DNA of 64,000 nt from Costus lasius (GCA_027563935.2 CM050447.1:10198501-10262500); one strand, 5' to 3'. Counted from the stretch's first letter, positions 34,870 to 48,827 are shown. Notes: generated by a model from the sequence alone, not told the origin. Numbers and translations are program-made.

Positions 34870-35310
34870 GGTATGCTTGATTTTAGGTGCGATGAGTAGG
34901 ACTGAAAGGCTAATTGTCATGTCAGAACTATTTGGATTCAACTGATAAACTGAGCCACGAAAGTAGAAGAGGTTTTATCCGAGAGAGTTATATTCGTCAG
35001 GTGTGCATTGAGTTCGTCTTGGAGTAGCAAGCCACAAAAGTGGGAGGTTGCTCTGAGCGAACACCGGGTTGTGCCTGGGGTGAACTCATATCCTAATTCA
35101 TTCTTTATCCAATTTCTTCTCGCCTAACTCATGTTGTTTACATTTCTGTCTGCATAGTAGCTTAGTCAATTAAATCTCATAACTTTCAACATTGTCTAGC
35201 TACTGAGTTTAAGATTAGTTGGTACTCGTCAATTAGTTCATGTGGAATCAATATTTTACTACTTCGATAGTCTCGTGCGCTTGCAGGATCCCTATCAACA
35301 ATTAGTTTGG
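34870..35310 (+). mobile_element. Ty3-gypsy (Athila/Tat-like) 5' leader, + orientation
   Basis: Includes TGAGCCACGAAAGTAG...GAGCAAGCCACAAAAGTG-like duplicated phrases (about 34952 and 35025) and the block TGGAATCAATATTTTACTAC followed by TCGATAGTCTCGTGCGCTTG, which normally precedes gag. Gag does not follow; the sequence degenerates after about 35310. Confidence 0.5.
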
Positions 35311-37670
35311 AAATAGTAAAACAATTAAAATTGACAACTCTATAATGAAAAATTATTGAATTCCTAATTTTCTCTCTCCTAGTCGTGATTGTGCTGATTT
35401 GTGCTGATGAGTTCAGCTTCTTCCCTCTGTGCAGTGCTTTTGTTTCGGCTCTAATCTCCTTTGATTCTAGATAGAATTCGATGAAGTTTGAATTGGAAGC
35501 TCTTCCTTGCTCTCTTCCCTTCCCTCTGGATGAGTCTAGTCTTCCAATTTCACGTAACCTCGCGGCTACACTCGTCAGAAGATGGAATTAGGGTTTTATG
35601 CCACTGTTGCCTTCTCGACTTTGATTCGGCATGAGGAAGCAAGTAGAGAGGCTAAAAATTCACCGAAGTGTTATCCTATGAGTGCCCTCTCAAAGCCCTA
35701 AGCTTAGAGAATTTTTTATAGAGTTTTGGAGAAGAAATCAAACGAAAACTAGGTCTAGGTCGTCTGTTGGATTTCGTGTTGTGTTCTAAATAGAATCACG
35801 GTTGTGGCTGTAATCACGGGCCGTGTTTATAAACCTGCCTCAGATCAACTTAAAATTTGTGGATTGTTTCTTCTCTCTTCTGGAAGTATTATTCTGACTT
35901 TACTTTTTGTAAAATCCATCTATCTTGGAATCACCGCCAATAACTTACGTTCAGCTTTGGACTCTAGATTTTTAGTAAGGTCCCTCTTCATGTAGATTGA
36001 TCAAATGTCTTCGTTTTGCTTCAATTTTAGGGTTTTTTTACTTGAAAAGTCAAAAACATAGAGAGAAGGTGTTATGCAAAATCTTAAAAATTTATGTATA
36101 AATCATGCAATTAGAGAAAAAAATGATACGAATTTGATATAAATATACATGTAAAATACTATGAAAATTTATATTATCACCGGTAGAAATGGGTAAAACT
36201 TGGCGATATAGACTTGAATTTGCTTCCTTGACATAAGTATGTATAGAGGCACTGCAAGCTGTACAACTCCTGTAAGTCGATATGGGATTGCGAAATGGCA
36301 TGGGATAGACTTTAAGTCGTATGTAATTGGTTGTATATTCATATAGTTGTCATTCATTTTAGATATAGAACAAAGTATATATGAAAATTTTCTCATATTA
36401 CATATCTTATTTTCTTATTGTTTAATGAGCATGTGTGTATGTATTCAGATAGTCCCTATTTCCCTAAATAAAAATTTAATTGATTTTTTATTTTTTTTCC
36501 TTCTCTAAGCATATTAGGGTTATCTAAATTCATTGTTTTCAAAGTTAAATTGCATCCAAAGTTCGGTACACTGGTATGTATTGGTTTAGTTGACTATCAA
36601 TTTACTCGTACGGACTGGTATCTTCAACTTGGTTAGATGCAAGTGTAAAAGAGGACTGCAGATTCCTACAGCGATAATGCTGCTATTACGCTGTTCTTTT
36701 TGCAATTTTTGCTGCAAAGTAAGACTGTATGGAGAAGAGGATTGCAGAACTCAGAAGGCTCGGGAGGATGTGAAAGGAGGAGCTGTAAGAGGTCAAGTGC
36801 GCTAGATATGGTGACAAAAAGTGACTACCGAGAGGTTGAATGTTCAACTATAGGAAGATTTGAGTTTGTCGTAAGACTTCCATTAGAGTAGTCTTCTAGA
36901 AAAGAGCAAGAATTGAGTTATTTTGGGATGATAGGATGGTTGCATGGTTTCTCTATAGAAAAAGAGAAAGAGTATAATGTGAACACATGATATAGTTGAT
37001 AAAACATTTTGATAGATGACACAACACGTATGGAGAAAATTATGATAGTATTAGTTATATTGTTTCTTGATAGAATTGATACAATTTTGATGATTATTCT
37101 GTTGAGCATGTTGTGTATGTGGTAGCTACTCACGTATAGTATGTGGTAATATAGGCATATGCACGCTGTTGTAGTTAAATTTCATCTTGGCATTAGAAGC
37201 TGCTGTGAATGGCTACATGCAATATGTTATCTGAACATAAGTGCTCACACAGATTCTTCTCATGAACTAATTATTTTCATGTCTTATGGATGTGCTACTT
37301 AATTTGTTGAGCATACAGAGATGTAATCAATCTGAAGCAGTCCGTTGACTTTCTTCAGATTTCGCCACAAATTCTTTGTGCCAGTCTTAGAAATGAAATA
37401 TCTAGCGTTGAATTAGGATCCATTATAATTCATCATTTTTCAGAATCTCAGAAATTAATTCATCTTATTTGAATTGATAACATGGATCAAGCAATGTAAA
37501 CATATCTATTTAAACAAGAATGATGATTTGGTTGTGGAATATTTGATATAAAATGTCTCTAAAATTGTAAACTTGCCCAAATCTACACTTTCTAGTATGT
37601 GGAAACTGGAAACAATACCTTCGGCATTGAATCTTAGCTAGGTAAAAGCATCTTTAACTAAAAGCTTCTC
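35311..37670. other. Gene-free interval upstream of the KAT terminator side
   Basis: AT-rich DNA with no exon I can support. A GGTACACTGGTATG/ACGGACTGGTAT motif pair near 36567-36625 resembles the MITE-like CCGGT/ACTGGTA tracts found elsewhere in the window. The region just right of it is the 3' flank of the K+ channel gene. Confidence 0.45.
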
Positions 37671-37679
37671 CGACAGCCA

Positions 37680-40600
37680 CTATTTTTTTAAAACCTCTAT
37701 GAGATATAGATGATCTTCATCACGAATCATGTTAATGTCATTAATTTCTGCATTCTCTTGGCTCATCACTTTCGTAGGATGGCGTCCCACAAACTTCTCA
37801 CCTGCAATTCTTGAAAGACATCGTCACAAAAAAGGAGAATAACTGTCATAATTTCTCTCTTTCTGATTCTGTACTCCTAGCCTTCTTTGATATTTGATTA
37901 TGAATTGCAGTAAGCTCGTTGGAGAAGTAGCCAGTTATCTTGTATCAGATGCTGATTTTAGTGTTTACTATTATTGTTTAAATAAGATAAAAGTTACTTA
38001 CCAGCAATTCTGAGGAGTTCCTCCATGGTGCTAGGTAAATTTATCATCTTTGCAATTTCCAAATTTGCCGATTGAGAACGCATGTGGATAGCCACTCTTT
38101 TGCTTGTTACTTTTCCACTATTTTTCTCACGATCATGGCTGTCATTTTGTGAACAGGAATTTGTCGACATTTCATTAATATTATAATAGCCATACCAGGA
38201 TCTCCATTCCCTGAGGCAGTGTTTCTTAAACTTATTTTCTTGGTTAGATGGTCTAATTTCAACATATTCTTGTTCATGTTCTCCTGTGAAACTTCTCTTG
38301 CTTCCATTTCTCCATAATAGTTCTAATTTACCTTCATTTTCATGTTTCTCGTTCAGGTCTTTTTGCAACCACCTGGTATCGTAAACTTTATCTATTGTTG
38401 CCTCTTGGTTGAGCAGAATATTGACAATTCCATTGCTTCTTTCCCTGACATTTGCATGGTGCGCTGTATGTTCCTCTCCAATGTGTACTTCTGAATTGGC
38501 TGGAATAATTGGAAGCTCGTGTACTATACCGATATCCGTGTTACTTCCTGCTTCACATAGTGCGTATCCTCTTTCTTGTGCATGGTTCTTATATCTGTTC
38601 ATGTGTCCTCTTTCTAGCCAATCTTTCAGGTAAACTCCTGGATCATCTTGCAGTATCCTAGAGTATAACTTGTTGTACAGCCCTAACTTCTTTAAGATTT
38701 AACATGGAGAATAATGAGTGTAATGCAGAAAATGAAATATCATTCTACATTTAGTTAAACTTTGTTGGTCAATTATAAGATATACCTGGTACATATTTCT
38801 CATAACAATAATGGCATCTTCTTTGCTTTCTCGAATAGTGTTGAAGAGTGCAGATCTGTTTAGTCTGAGAAGCTGAACTAGCTCCGTGGTTCTTATGGTG
38901 AATGGCTCTGGTATATCACATAGAACACCTATCTCCCCAAAAACTTCCCCTGCAGTAACCTTCCCGTGAACCTGAAATAAGTGCCACACTCACACTTGTT
39001 ATTAATGTTTGCCATGCGTTTACTAATTGTACCCATTCTTTAAGACATAACCTTTGCAGTGCCATCTGAGTATGTTCTTATCTCCTGCAAATTACAAGTC
39101 AATCAAAAGTTGATCCTGATTTGTGGAATTTGCTGCAAACAACTATTTGACAGATGCCAACTGTACTGGACAAAAGAGACAAAATTGTACTAAATACTAA
39201 CCACTGTTCCTGACACTATTATATATAGATCTGTTGGTGTTTCATTTTGCAGTATCACATCTTCCTTTGGTGGAAAATACTCAGCTTGCATTTCTGTTAC
39301 CTATTTATTTCACAATCGCCTGTCAGAACATTAGATATGTTTATCCTACCCAAATCTGCAATTAACTACTTTGGACTCACCAACTGGAAAATGAGATTAA
39401 AAGAGACCCCTTCAAAAAGGTACACTTTTTGAACAATGGGTAAGAACAAGTACTCTGCTATGCTAGATCGAATTGCCTTTGGAAGACCGTCAAGAGTCTC
39501 TTGTTGTTTGAGTTCCTCTGTCTTGAACCTTAAGCAAATGTGAGATAACATCTGATCTTCTATGTGTTTTGGCAGCTTGTTTCTTGATGCAAATTCAGAG
39601 GCAGATTGGATGCTGTTCCTCTGAGTTGAAAATGAACGCAAGTAAGTGTGAAATCTAGATCTTAAATAAGTAATTTTTGCAGCATCAGTTCTGTATGTTC
39701 CAAATATTTCTCTTAACCTTTTGCCAAAAATCAACAGGATTTTGTTTATCCTATTAATGACGGTGACCTCAAGGAGTAGATTATCGTTTTATGCCAAATC
39801 TATGATCTGTATATGAAAATTAGTTAAGACTTAAGAAAGGTTTGTGAAGCCAGATTTTTGAAATATTATAGTATGTTTGGGGTCTTCCAGCATATATAAG
39901 TATTCGTTTATAATAAAGAAGGTATAGACTTACAAAGTTTTTTGTTCGACTTGTGCCATGGACAACAAGGTTCGTCATATTCCCAATGAGGTAAGCCGTT
40001 AAGCCCAGATTGAAGAACATGTAACAAATGTCAAATAGCATTTCTCTTGTGTTTTCAGCATGCAAATCACCATAGCCTGTAGTTGTTAGTGTTGTAATTG
40101 ACCAGTACATCGCTGTCACATATATGATCCACAGGTTAGCTTCCCTGAAGTTTGGTATCACTGCACCTATCCAGGTTCTTCTTGGATCAGGGTATCCATC
40201 AGCAAGCATATAGTTGAAGCACCCAAAACAGTGAACTGCAAAAAGAGTAACCTGTACTACTAAAGGTTACTACACTAGGAACACTCGCAGCTGTTAGAAG
40301 CAATCAAACTGAATCAAAAGCTAGAATCTTACTAGGAAAAGCTTTGCACATCGTGTCCAGAAATAATTGAACCGAATATCCTTCTCAAGTCTGAACAAAG
40401 AAAAATAATAAGATCAGTTCTGCTACTTTATTGGTCATATGTAGATAACGAGAGAAGAGCTAAACCTAGCAAAGAGTGAACTGACACGACGAAGGCGCCA
40501 GAGTCTAAGCATACTCAGAAGTTTGAAGCCGAGGCTATTACCATGTCTACTGAAGCATATGCTGATTGTTTGGAATGGAAATGTCGAACATGCATCCAAG

Positions 40601-41194
40601 ATGAACCAGGTGGACAGGTACCTGGGAAGTCGGCTCATATAAGCTCAAACAGCAGAAAAGCTTCATATCATACAGAATTTACATAAAATAGTAAAGTATA
40701 TTTGATACTTGAGAAGAAAGGACAAAACGTTTGTAGTCCAAATGCTAACCTGATTGCTATTCTCTTTGGATCATCAACAAGGAGATAGGATTTGTGGTCG
40801 ATGAAAGCAACAAAGAAGGTGAGCACAATGTCAATTGCAAAAAAGATATTGACTATGTTGTCCACAAGGAAAATTGTGCTCTGCAAGTGTCGTAGAAATG
40901 CAAACTCAAATGGACATATCCAGGCTGAGTAGAGAACCAGGAGTATCAGAAACATCTCCCATAGTCTGTAAAAGAGAAGAAAATGATTCTCTGTGTCTTC
41001 ATTGTACACATGTAAGAAAATGGGTACCTGTAACGTGAATCATATGGTGAAACAATGTTCTTCCTGAGCTTGAAGGTATGGTTAATTGTTGCTCCAAGTG
41101 ATGGTAACAAGTCATTGTGTAAGCTGAATTCTCCAGGCTCTAATTGGAAGCCATCGATGCAGAATTGTTGTAGGTATTTCATGCAAGAGAACAT
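37680..41194 (-). CDS. KAT1: KAT-type inward-rectifying Shaker K+ channel (11 exons, 760 aa)
   Basis: Exons (5' to 3'): 41194-41028, 40965-40750, 40621-40466, 40390-40333, 40251-39934, 39620-39381, 39300-39202, 39084-39052, 38971-38786, 38689-38002, 37801-37680. All splice sites are GT/AG and the total is 2,283 nt. The protein moves K+ across the plasma membrane, in relatives mainly of guard cells. The N-terminus has [20 protein letters not shown]1-S3 span about 57-150. The voltage sensor S4 has [18 protein letters not shown]. The pore is [10 protein letters not shown] (GYGD at 258-261). The cyclic-nucleotide-binding domain spans about 306-491 (FGEIGVL...IRTTEL). A long linker follows, and the C-terminal KHA domain has [18 protein letters not shown]...DHLYLIEV. 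Ankyrin repeats are absent, so it is KAT and not AKT type. KAT1 versus KAT2/KAT3 is not resolved. It appears intact; 760 aa is longer than the ~680 aa of Arabidopsis KAT1 because of the linker. Confidence 0.93.
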
Positions 41195-41254
41195 GGTTGT
41201 GCTATTGATTATTTTGTAGTCTGATATTCAGTTGTCATATGGGACTCAGAGTGG

Positions 41255-41270
41255 CCTCATATTTATAAGG
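41255..41270 (-). promoter_or_regulatory. TATA box of the KAT gene
   Basis: The minus strand reads CCTTATAAATATGAGG, with the TATA core at about 41261-41268, some 70 bp upstream of the ATG. This predicts a short leader of about 35-40 nt. Confidence 0.6.
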
Positions 41271-44200
41271 GTAGGGAAAGCTGCTTCCTGTTTGGTTGGT
41301 AGCCTTGTTTGATGGGATGGTTGGTAACTAGAAAGCTTAAGTTTGAACGATGGAAAAGTTCATGAGAAGAAAACCAGCACAAGAAAAGAACTAATCGTTA
41401 AGAGGCAGAAAGATACTGGTAGCATGACGAAATCAGAAGGCCAGAACATTAGTTATCCACAAACTGTCCATGGAAGCGGAAATTCTGCTTAAAGGCATAT
41501 TTATATGGTGTTGGGTGCTCCAGCTACATGACTGCAATGGATTGGATTTTTAATTCGACAATAAGTTACTCTGGAGTTAATTTGATACAAAGACTTTACT
41601 GAAGCTTCATCCAGAATCATGCCGATCTACTTGATAATAGGATGTTGAATTCTGACAGAAAATGGTTGGCTGAACTGCTGAATTGTGTTCTATTATTATG
41701 CCGTGTCAGCCATGGATCACTATCCTTGTGTCATGATGCAAGGTACGATAGCAATTGAACTTTTGCAACATAAAACGATAAGATGTGGCAACTCAAAAGG
41801 CTACAAGTGTCACTCAATGTGCAAAGTATGCATTGACTCGGCTGATGTCTACCACAGAACTTCAATCCCAGCACTTGCAATTGTTTCTCAACAAAGGCCG
41901 TGTGATTTGAGTTCTAAAGATGGTTGCTCGTCCTTGATGAATGTCTTAGAAATGTTGAACTAGTTTTCATCAGTGTCAAACCTCATGGTTGGTCCATGAT
42001 TAATGATTGATGCCTAGGAAAAACCGTTGTTTTGCCTTGTGCTCACGCAGGCTGCTAACCAGGCTTGTTTGGTTACCACAAGCGAAGGCCCAGGAACTAC
42101 AGCATTCAAATGCATTATTTGAGTTGCTTTCTGCACACATCAAGCATATGAAATTAGGAGCTTCTGCACACTTGGGTTGTGCAGAGCTTTGTACCATTAC
42201 AGTTTGATTTCCTTTCCATCTACTCCTGAGTGGACAATTGGAGACGCTGTATGTGACAGAAAATATATCTTTATAATCTGATCCACAAGTTTGGTTGGTT
42301 GGCATCACCAATTAATGCAAGTCCCTGTTTTTTAGATGTTCTGTATAAAAAAAATGTCTTGTTCCATATTTTGTTAATTCAGCTCCTCTCGTATTTGATT
42401 TTATGGTCCTTATAACTGACGGATGTGGTCCTCATAATATGGTTTAGAGTATGTTCAGTAGAGCGGAATTCAATGTGGAAAGGATGGAAACATCAATAAA
42501 TCTAGATGACTTTCCTACGTTGTGAATGAATGAATTACTCCACCGTGGGATAATCTGTTCTTCTATTATCCCACCACTATTCCATCTGTTCTTCTATTAT
42601 CCTTCTTTAATTGTGAATGAATGAATTACTCGTAAATGAAGATTGCCATTTGCATATTTCTTTTCTACTTTTCCTACGTTGGCAATAAAATTTAGTGGAC
42701 CTCTTAAATATGCTGTCTTGATGTGTCGCGACATACACCACGGGCTTGTAGGATCTGAGGTTGCTCTTGGGTCCTACATGGCACCCTGGTCGACTCCAAA
42801 ATACAACCCAGTACGCAGCTGCTTGATCCTGCATAGTGCTCTGAACCAGGACGCTTCAATGGAGCACTGAAAAGCTCTCAAACCCCAGAGATTTTATGTT
42901 TTGTAAGTTGTTCTCATCTAGCTATTGTCATCATATTATGAAGAAATTTGTGTCTATCTCGGTGTTCATCTTTCGGCACTGCCAGGTTATCATCCAGTTT
43001 TTCACAGTTACATTCGGCAGATTTGCCTAGCCTAAATCCGTAAGTTGTGTGTTGAGCAAATCCATTACCGAATATCTAAATTGTAATGACTTTCTTCTGA
43101 GTTACAGCAATTGTAAGCGGGTATCAACCATTCGTGGTGCTTGCATACCAATCATGCACCACTTGTGTACTTTACATCTACCAGCTGCATGCAGAATGAT
43201 AATTCAAGTAACCAGTACAACGAATTGCTGGTTATGATTAATTAGGCAGCAGCCCACTTCATCTCTGTTGCCTTGTGCACAAGCTATTGTGCTACATGAT
43301 CTTGTTCTTGATGGAAGACCTGCACCTTCAATTATTTTGGTTGTTGGCCATGCAATGGAACTTGGACACTTTGTTCTTCCCCTCTTGACAGTTAAAAGGA
43401 AGCAAAGACTTCCATGAGGCATATATCAAGGTGGTCCAATAATGGATGCTTTCTTCTGTTGAGTCCTATTGGTACCGGTGGTCCTCCTGGAAGATATAGA
43501 TGCACCTTTATCATATTTCGTTATTTATTATGTTGACCTTAAGGCTAAGTCATACTTAACTTTACATCGTATAATCTCTAATGAATGGTGCAGATCTTTA
43601 GTCCATTTCCTGCATTATCCTTCATTACAAAGGAAACTTCTTTCATGCTTTGAGAAGCAAGACGGTGAGATGCTTGACCATTTTTTGCATCTTCTTTTGG
43701 TTAGCAGTGCTCTGTTATGAATTGTGTGAATTAAAATGAAAAATATCACGAGTCTTCCTTATTTTGGCAGAAGTAGCTAAGGTTTCAGCTATCAGGACTC
43801 GTCTGCGCTACATTCTCAGGTATATTTTCCTTTTTTTTCCTTCAAAATTAAAAATGTCTTTAATTCAAGCGGAAGCAAATAAAACTTTCTTTTCACAGTC
43901 ATCTAAGCTTCGACGTGGCTGTGGTAACTGGTAAGTGAAACTCTCAAAGCTCAGCATCTCATTTTCCGTACCTAAATGAACTGGCTCTGGTTATCTAACT
44001 TGTTCAAACGTAAATTAATATGATTTTTTAATGATTTACATCGTGATCTATAGGATTATAGACATGAATAATGCTTAATGAGGGTCCTATCACAAAACTG
44101 TGACCACACAAATCATTTGATCCATGTGCTCCCTCATGGCATGCTGGTTTATTCTCCTTTGACTTTGACCCGATAGTATCGTCTCACCGGTTGGGATTTA

Positions 44201-45580
44201 TAATTTGAGACTAAACAAGATCCACCATCAGTTTTGCTAACAAAATGTAATAAATAGTTTGCTTAGTGACTGACAAGAGCCTGGACCTTGTCCTTCTCCA
44301 TCAATTAAACCGCACTGGATTCCATTTGGCGTGGCTGTGGACCGAGCTAATTCGTCGTACTAATGATTTTGAGGGGGCAAGTTGCTATATAGCAACAATT
44401 GTCTGTCGCATCGCCTTGGTGTCTGTTTATTGAGTCTTGGAAGCGTGCTATTTGAGTCCTATTCAGTGAAAGTGTGGACTGAGCCCCCCCATTTCTGCTT
44501 GAATGCAATGCCACACATGGATGCCTAGTGGGGTGAATTGGAAATGGTCAAATATTTAAATTATATAAATTTAATATTTTACGCATGCCTCTTATATCAT
44601 TCGATGCATTATATTATGCATTTGTGTGTTTTTACTGCACTGAACGTCTATACTTTATTGTATACAGGACGGATAAAATTTGGACTTAGCTTGGCTGTTC
44701 TCCACTTGTTCAGTGGAAGGCCAAAAAAAAAGCGCAAGACAGTCAACCTCAGAAGGGAGGATATTTGACGCTCCAAATTCCGAGAAGCTGCATTCTTTTT
44801 GTCTTGATTTTGGAGGGCATTTCAACTTGCAGGTGTGTTAGGTTGATTTATTTTTTGAGATGGTCCTATTGCATTTATGTATGATTGCGAGCGTGATCCT
44901 CGTGCTTAAATTAACCCTATTTAATTTTTTTAGGTTTTTAAAACATCCTAGTCAGGACACAAGTCCAATGTTTTTAAATTATTTATATCTGAATATTCTT
45001 TATTATTATTCTATTTTGTATTCTTTGCTTGAATGTAATATTAGTTTATTTCTTAAACCAATTTTATGCCTACAATCTGTTGTCTTTTACATTACATACT
45101 TGGGCCGAAATACTCCCATTCCAAACGAACTGAAATGCCTAAACCTAATTGGAGCTGATGAGTTTCAAGTATTAGAACTGCACTTGCTCAAAAGTATCTA
45201 ATGCCACACAAGGTTAGGAGGGTGGGATCGCCCATGTGGTTGTGATGATGCAATAATTGTACTGTCCCAGTTATGATTCGACATATTAACCTCTCCTCTT
45301 TCCTTGCAGCTTCGAATGCTATATTGATGATTTGACTACAATTACTAGGCAAAAGTTCTGTCCGACACATCGGGGAGCGCAGTGTTCAGCCTAATTATTA
45401 GGCAGACCTGATTGAAGGTCGCATTGGTTGCAGATTTATGTCGCTCGATTGAGGGACAAAAATATTTCAGTTGTCGGGAAATATCCGATCTAAATCTTGA
45501 TGGGAACGACAACATAAAAATGAATGCGTCGAAAATTCTATCAACTCATTTCAGTAATAAACAACTAATAAGGAGAATTG
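41271..45580. other. Largely unrecognised interval with possible exon remnants
   Basis: No gene can be called. Around 43230-43720 two frames look mildly protein-like (LVLDGRPAPSIILVVGHAME, and later PSLQRKLLSCFEKQDGEMLD) and short acceptor-bounded pieces follow at about 43770 and 43900, but there are stops between them and I do not recognise a family. A short direct repeat (TGAATGAATTACTC, 42527 and 42617) is also present. The remainder is AT-rich. Confidence 0.35.
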
Positions 45581-45592
45581 TGAACTCAAAAC

Positions 45593-46019
45593 TAGGGGTA
45601 TCAATAGGTATCCGATCTCGTGGGTACCTAATCCGATCTGACTTGACCTGTTTATGACAGGTTTAAGTACCCGATTAGCTAATCGGATTTGGGTTCGGAT
45701 TTACCCCCATGGGTATTCGCGGGTACCCGATATCCGATTATATATAATAAAAAATAAAATTTTATATTTATATATATATTTATATAATAAAATAATTTTT
45801 AATAAATATATTTATTATTATTATTATTATTTTATAATTATATTTTATAAAATTTATTTTAAAAATTATTTAAAAATAAATATTTTTAATTTAAACGGGT
45901 ATCCGCAGGTACCCGTTAAAATACCTGACTCGGATTTAGTCGGATTTGAGTCGGGTCGGATTGGGTTGGGTTTAGATTTAGCAAAAAAAATACGGATACC
46001 CGATCCGTTGACATTCCTA
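45593..46019. mobile_element. hAT-type MITE with 8-bp target-site duplication
   Basis: A 427-bp element starts TAGGGGTATCAA and ends TTGACATTCCTA (inverse TAGGAATGTCAA). It is flanked by identical 8-bp duplications CTCAAAAC (45585-45592 and 46020-46027). Subterminal GGGTACCCGA/GGATATCGG-type palindromes surround a very AT-rich centre. The TAGGGGTGTCAA-like termini and 8-bp duplication are typical of hAT MITEs. It has no coding capacity. Confidence 0.92.
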
Positions 46020-46076
46020 CTCAAAACTAGTTTGAAAATGACGGCAGTTTGGCAGTTTCAATTACTAACTTTTGTT

Positions 46077-46139
46077 GGATGATCTGATCAAATTCAACGA
46101 GAACAATGGATGATCTGATCAAATTCAACGAGAACAATG
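46077..46139 (+). repeat. Perfect 31-bp tandem duplication
   Basis: The unit GGATGATCTGATCAAATTCA followed by ACGAGAACAAT occurs twice in a row. It lies just right of the MITE, outside its target duplication. Confidence 0.85.
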
Positions 46140-48786
46140 ACAAAAGAATTTTTTTTCCCTTCTGATCCTGAATGTTCAATTGATCAAATCTTTCAACATT
46201 TTTTGCTTGTTAATAACATGATACTCTCTCTATATACGAGCATTGGCGTTGCTAGGTTTTTTACCCGAGAAAGAAATACAAGTTTTGAGTCCTCGGACTC
46301 CCGACCAGCGTGGCCTTGTTCAGATGCCACCTGTTGCTCTGCTTTGCCCAGATTAGACTGCGTAGATTTCACCCGGAAAAGAGCAAGCAGCACTCCACAG
46401 TGAATTTGCGTGCCGCCATGCCGAATGATCCTGCCTTGGAATTTTAGACAAAAAATATCTATATTATTTATTTTTTAAAATTACAAATCTTAAAATAAAG
46501 AATATATCTACGTTGTATTAAAATTCACACAAGAAGATGAAGAGTACAAATGTCTTCCTGCCTAAAGATTCTAGGGCACAGCAGTTGGTAAACTGACCAC
46601 GTGGAAGACTTGTGGCCAATGATTGAACATATAACAATGGCAACATCTGGGTACGGCTTCACTCGTAAAAAGAAGAGCAACAATATCAGGCACAAATTGA
46701 TTGTTCACCAAATTCTTAATTATTCTTTTGCTTGGAATGCCCATCGATTATTACTCTAATAAATACTGTAAGCTTTTAGCATTAGCATCCTATTTCAGGC
46801 TTTCAGCCATCAATATCCATCTTAGACCACTGCTTCCGTACAGCCCGCTTTTACAACCAACTGTTGTTGCGATGGAATGTGGGCCGAACTTGCAGGCCGG
46901 TCCAGGCCCAGTTTGAACCCATCACAAACTAATGTCCCTTCTATCAACAGACTGACCCATTACCTTAGGCCCCTTTCTCCCTCGAAGTTTCCGCTCCTGC
47001 TCTTGGCGACCTCACGGATGGGCATGGATGCAATCATGCAAGCGTGGACGATAGTTTCTTCCAACGGCTCCTCCTAAGATGATGATTTCTTGTTCCTAAT
47101 TTGATTTTTCTTGTAAGCATGAAAATGTTTGTGGACTTTTTGATTTGGATTCTCGTCGGTCTTTTTAATTTACGGGATCCAGTTGGTAGGCTCCGCGCTG
47201 GTGGAAAAGAGCAATGGGTTTTCTGGAGAGAATTCGTTCCGCATAGCTTCAAGGGAGGACAATGATAGTGATACAGACCTTAATTATCATTCCTTCTGTT
47301 GCTACTGTTGAGTTGACATCGAACAAGGAAGGTTTTGAAACGCCTGATTCGTTTTTGACTATTGCAACCCTTGGAAGGAGGAAGAAGAGAAGGGGTATGT
47401 TGCTTATTATTTATCATTGATACTGGCATGTTTTATTGTGTAATTGCGGTCACTTGTTTCGTTTAGTACTTAGATTAGACCTCGAGTCTCCGTCAGTATT
47501 ACTATTTTATGTTCTATTTTAACGAATCTAAAATACTTCCATTGTGCCTGACTGAGTTAGTTGCATTTGGCACTATTAATATAGTTTGTCTCTTCTGTAT
47601 CAGTGTTTGTCACTAAAATCTATTTGATTAGTTCAACAATTAGATTCGACCTCAAGGTTTCTCCCCTGAAGTTATTTTAGTAATTCTAAAATATCAATCG
47701 TGTAAATATCGTGTATCTAGCGTAGTCTACTGCCTAATAGCTCAAAGCAATAAGCTTCTCGCCATAAAATCTGTTTTAATAATAAAACTTGCAATGTATT
47801 GCTACCTTCGCCCTTTATCATCATCCTTGATGAGTTCCATTTGCCGTTGAGGTGAATGGTCTAGAAATGAGTGCCATAGGTTCAAGTTTTAGAATCTTGG
47901 ACCAGCGGGTCTCGGACAAGTACCGGATCCACCAATGTTATACTATAGTGGTATTGGACCTAGGAGTACCAAATTGATCTCGGACTACATCCTGTCGATG
48001 GAGACGGAGCTGCTTTTTAAACCTTGATTATAGATTTTAAATAAAGCTCAAGAAGATACTCAAGTCACAATGACGCAAATCACAAGACATGTAACCCATG
48101 CAAACTTGGTAAGAGTTAAAGCATTCATCTTCCTTTCAATCAGTCACCATGAAGGAAAGATATTATCTTGAAATCACCATTTGAACATATGAGACCATGT
48201 GCCAATGTGAACATCCCCACAAGGCAAGCAAGCTACTCAAGATTGCCACCTCCAAAACTTGGCAAGAACCAACCGACCACCATGAATACTTGATCACGCC
48301 AATAACAAGAAAGGAGAGCTACTAGATCTAGTTCCCTCTTCAAAGGGATTGACTAAACCAAATAAAGAGCTACGATGTTCCAAAATGTTTGGGATGTAAG
48401 TGCTTGTACTTTATTCATGCACCATTAGTGTCGAATGAATTAAATTTTGAAATATTTCCTCTCTTTGGCATCCTCTCCTTCCTCCTCCTAAATTGCATCT
48501 CTTGTCGACTTGTCCTCTTTTCCTCTCTTTTCCAAATAACTCTTCTACTCTCCTTTCCTATCAAGCACTGCCCACTTCCCATTCATAATAGTGGCACTTA
48601 AATGCTCAAACATAGATCAATTCCATACAAGAGCCGTGCAATCAACTTCATCTCCCACCTTGATGCAAGTTGATCATGAAACCTTTAGGTTTTGTTTGTA
48701 TTAGGGATTGAGTTAGTACTGTTCTGTACCATGCGGTACATATAGGTCCAACCTTGGACCAGTTTTGGTACACTACTGGTACCAGT

Positions 48787-48827
<41 letters not shown>

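Noticed and set aside
37680..41194. Alternative call as a cyclic-nucleotide-gated channel (CNGC)
   Set aside because: The selectivity filter TTGYGD, the KHA domain and the N-terminal DLLPSLGA motif are Shaker K+ channel features; CNGCs lack GYGD and KHA.
45654..46082. 142-codon Tyr/Ile-rich ORF
   Set aside because: Covers the AT-rich centre of the MITE at 45593-46019; composition artefact.
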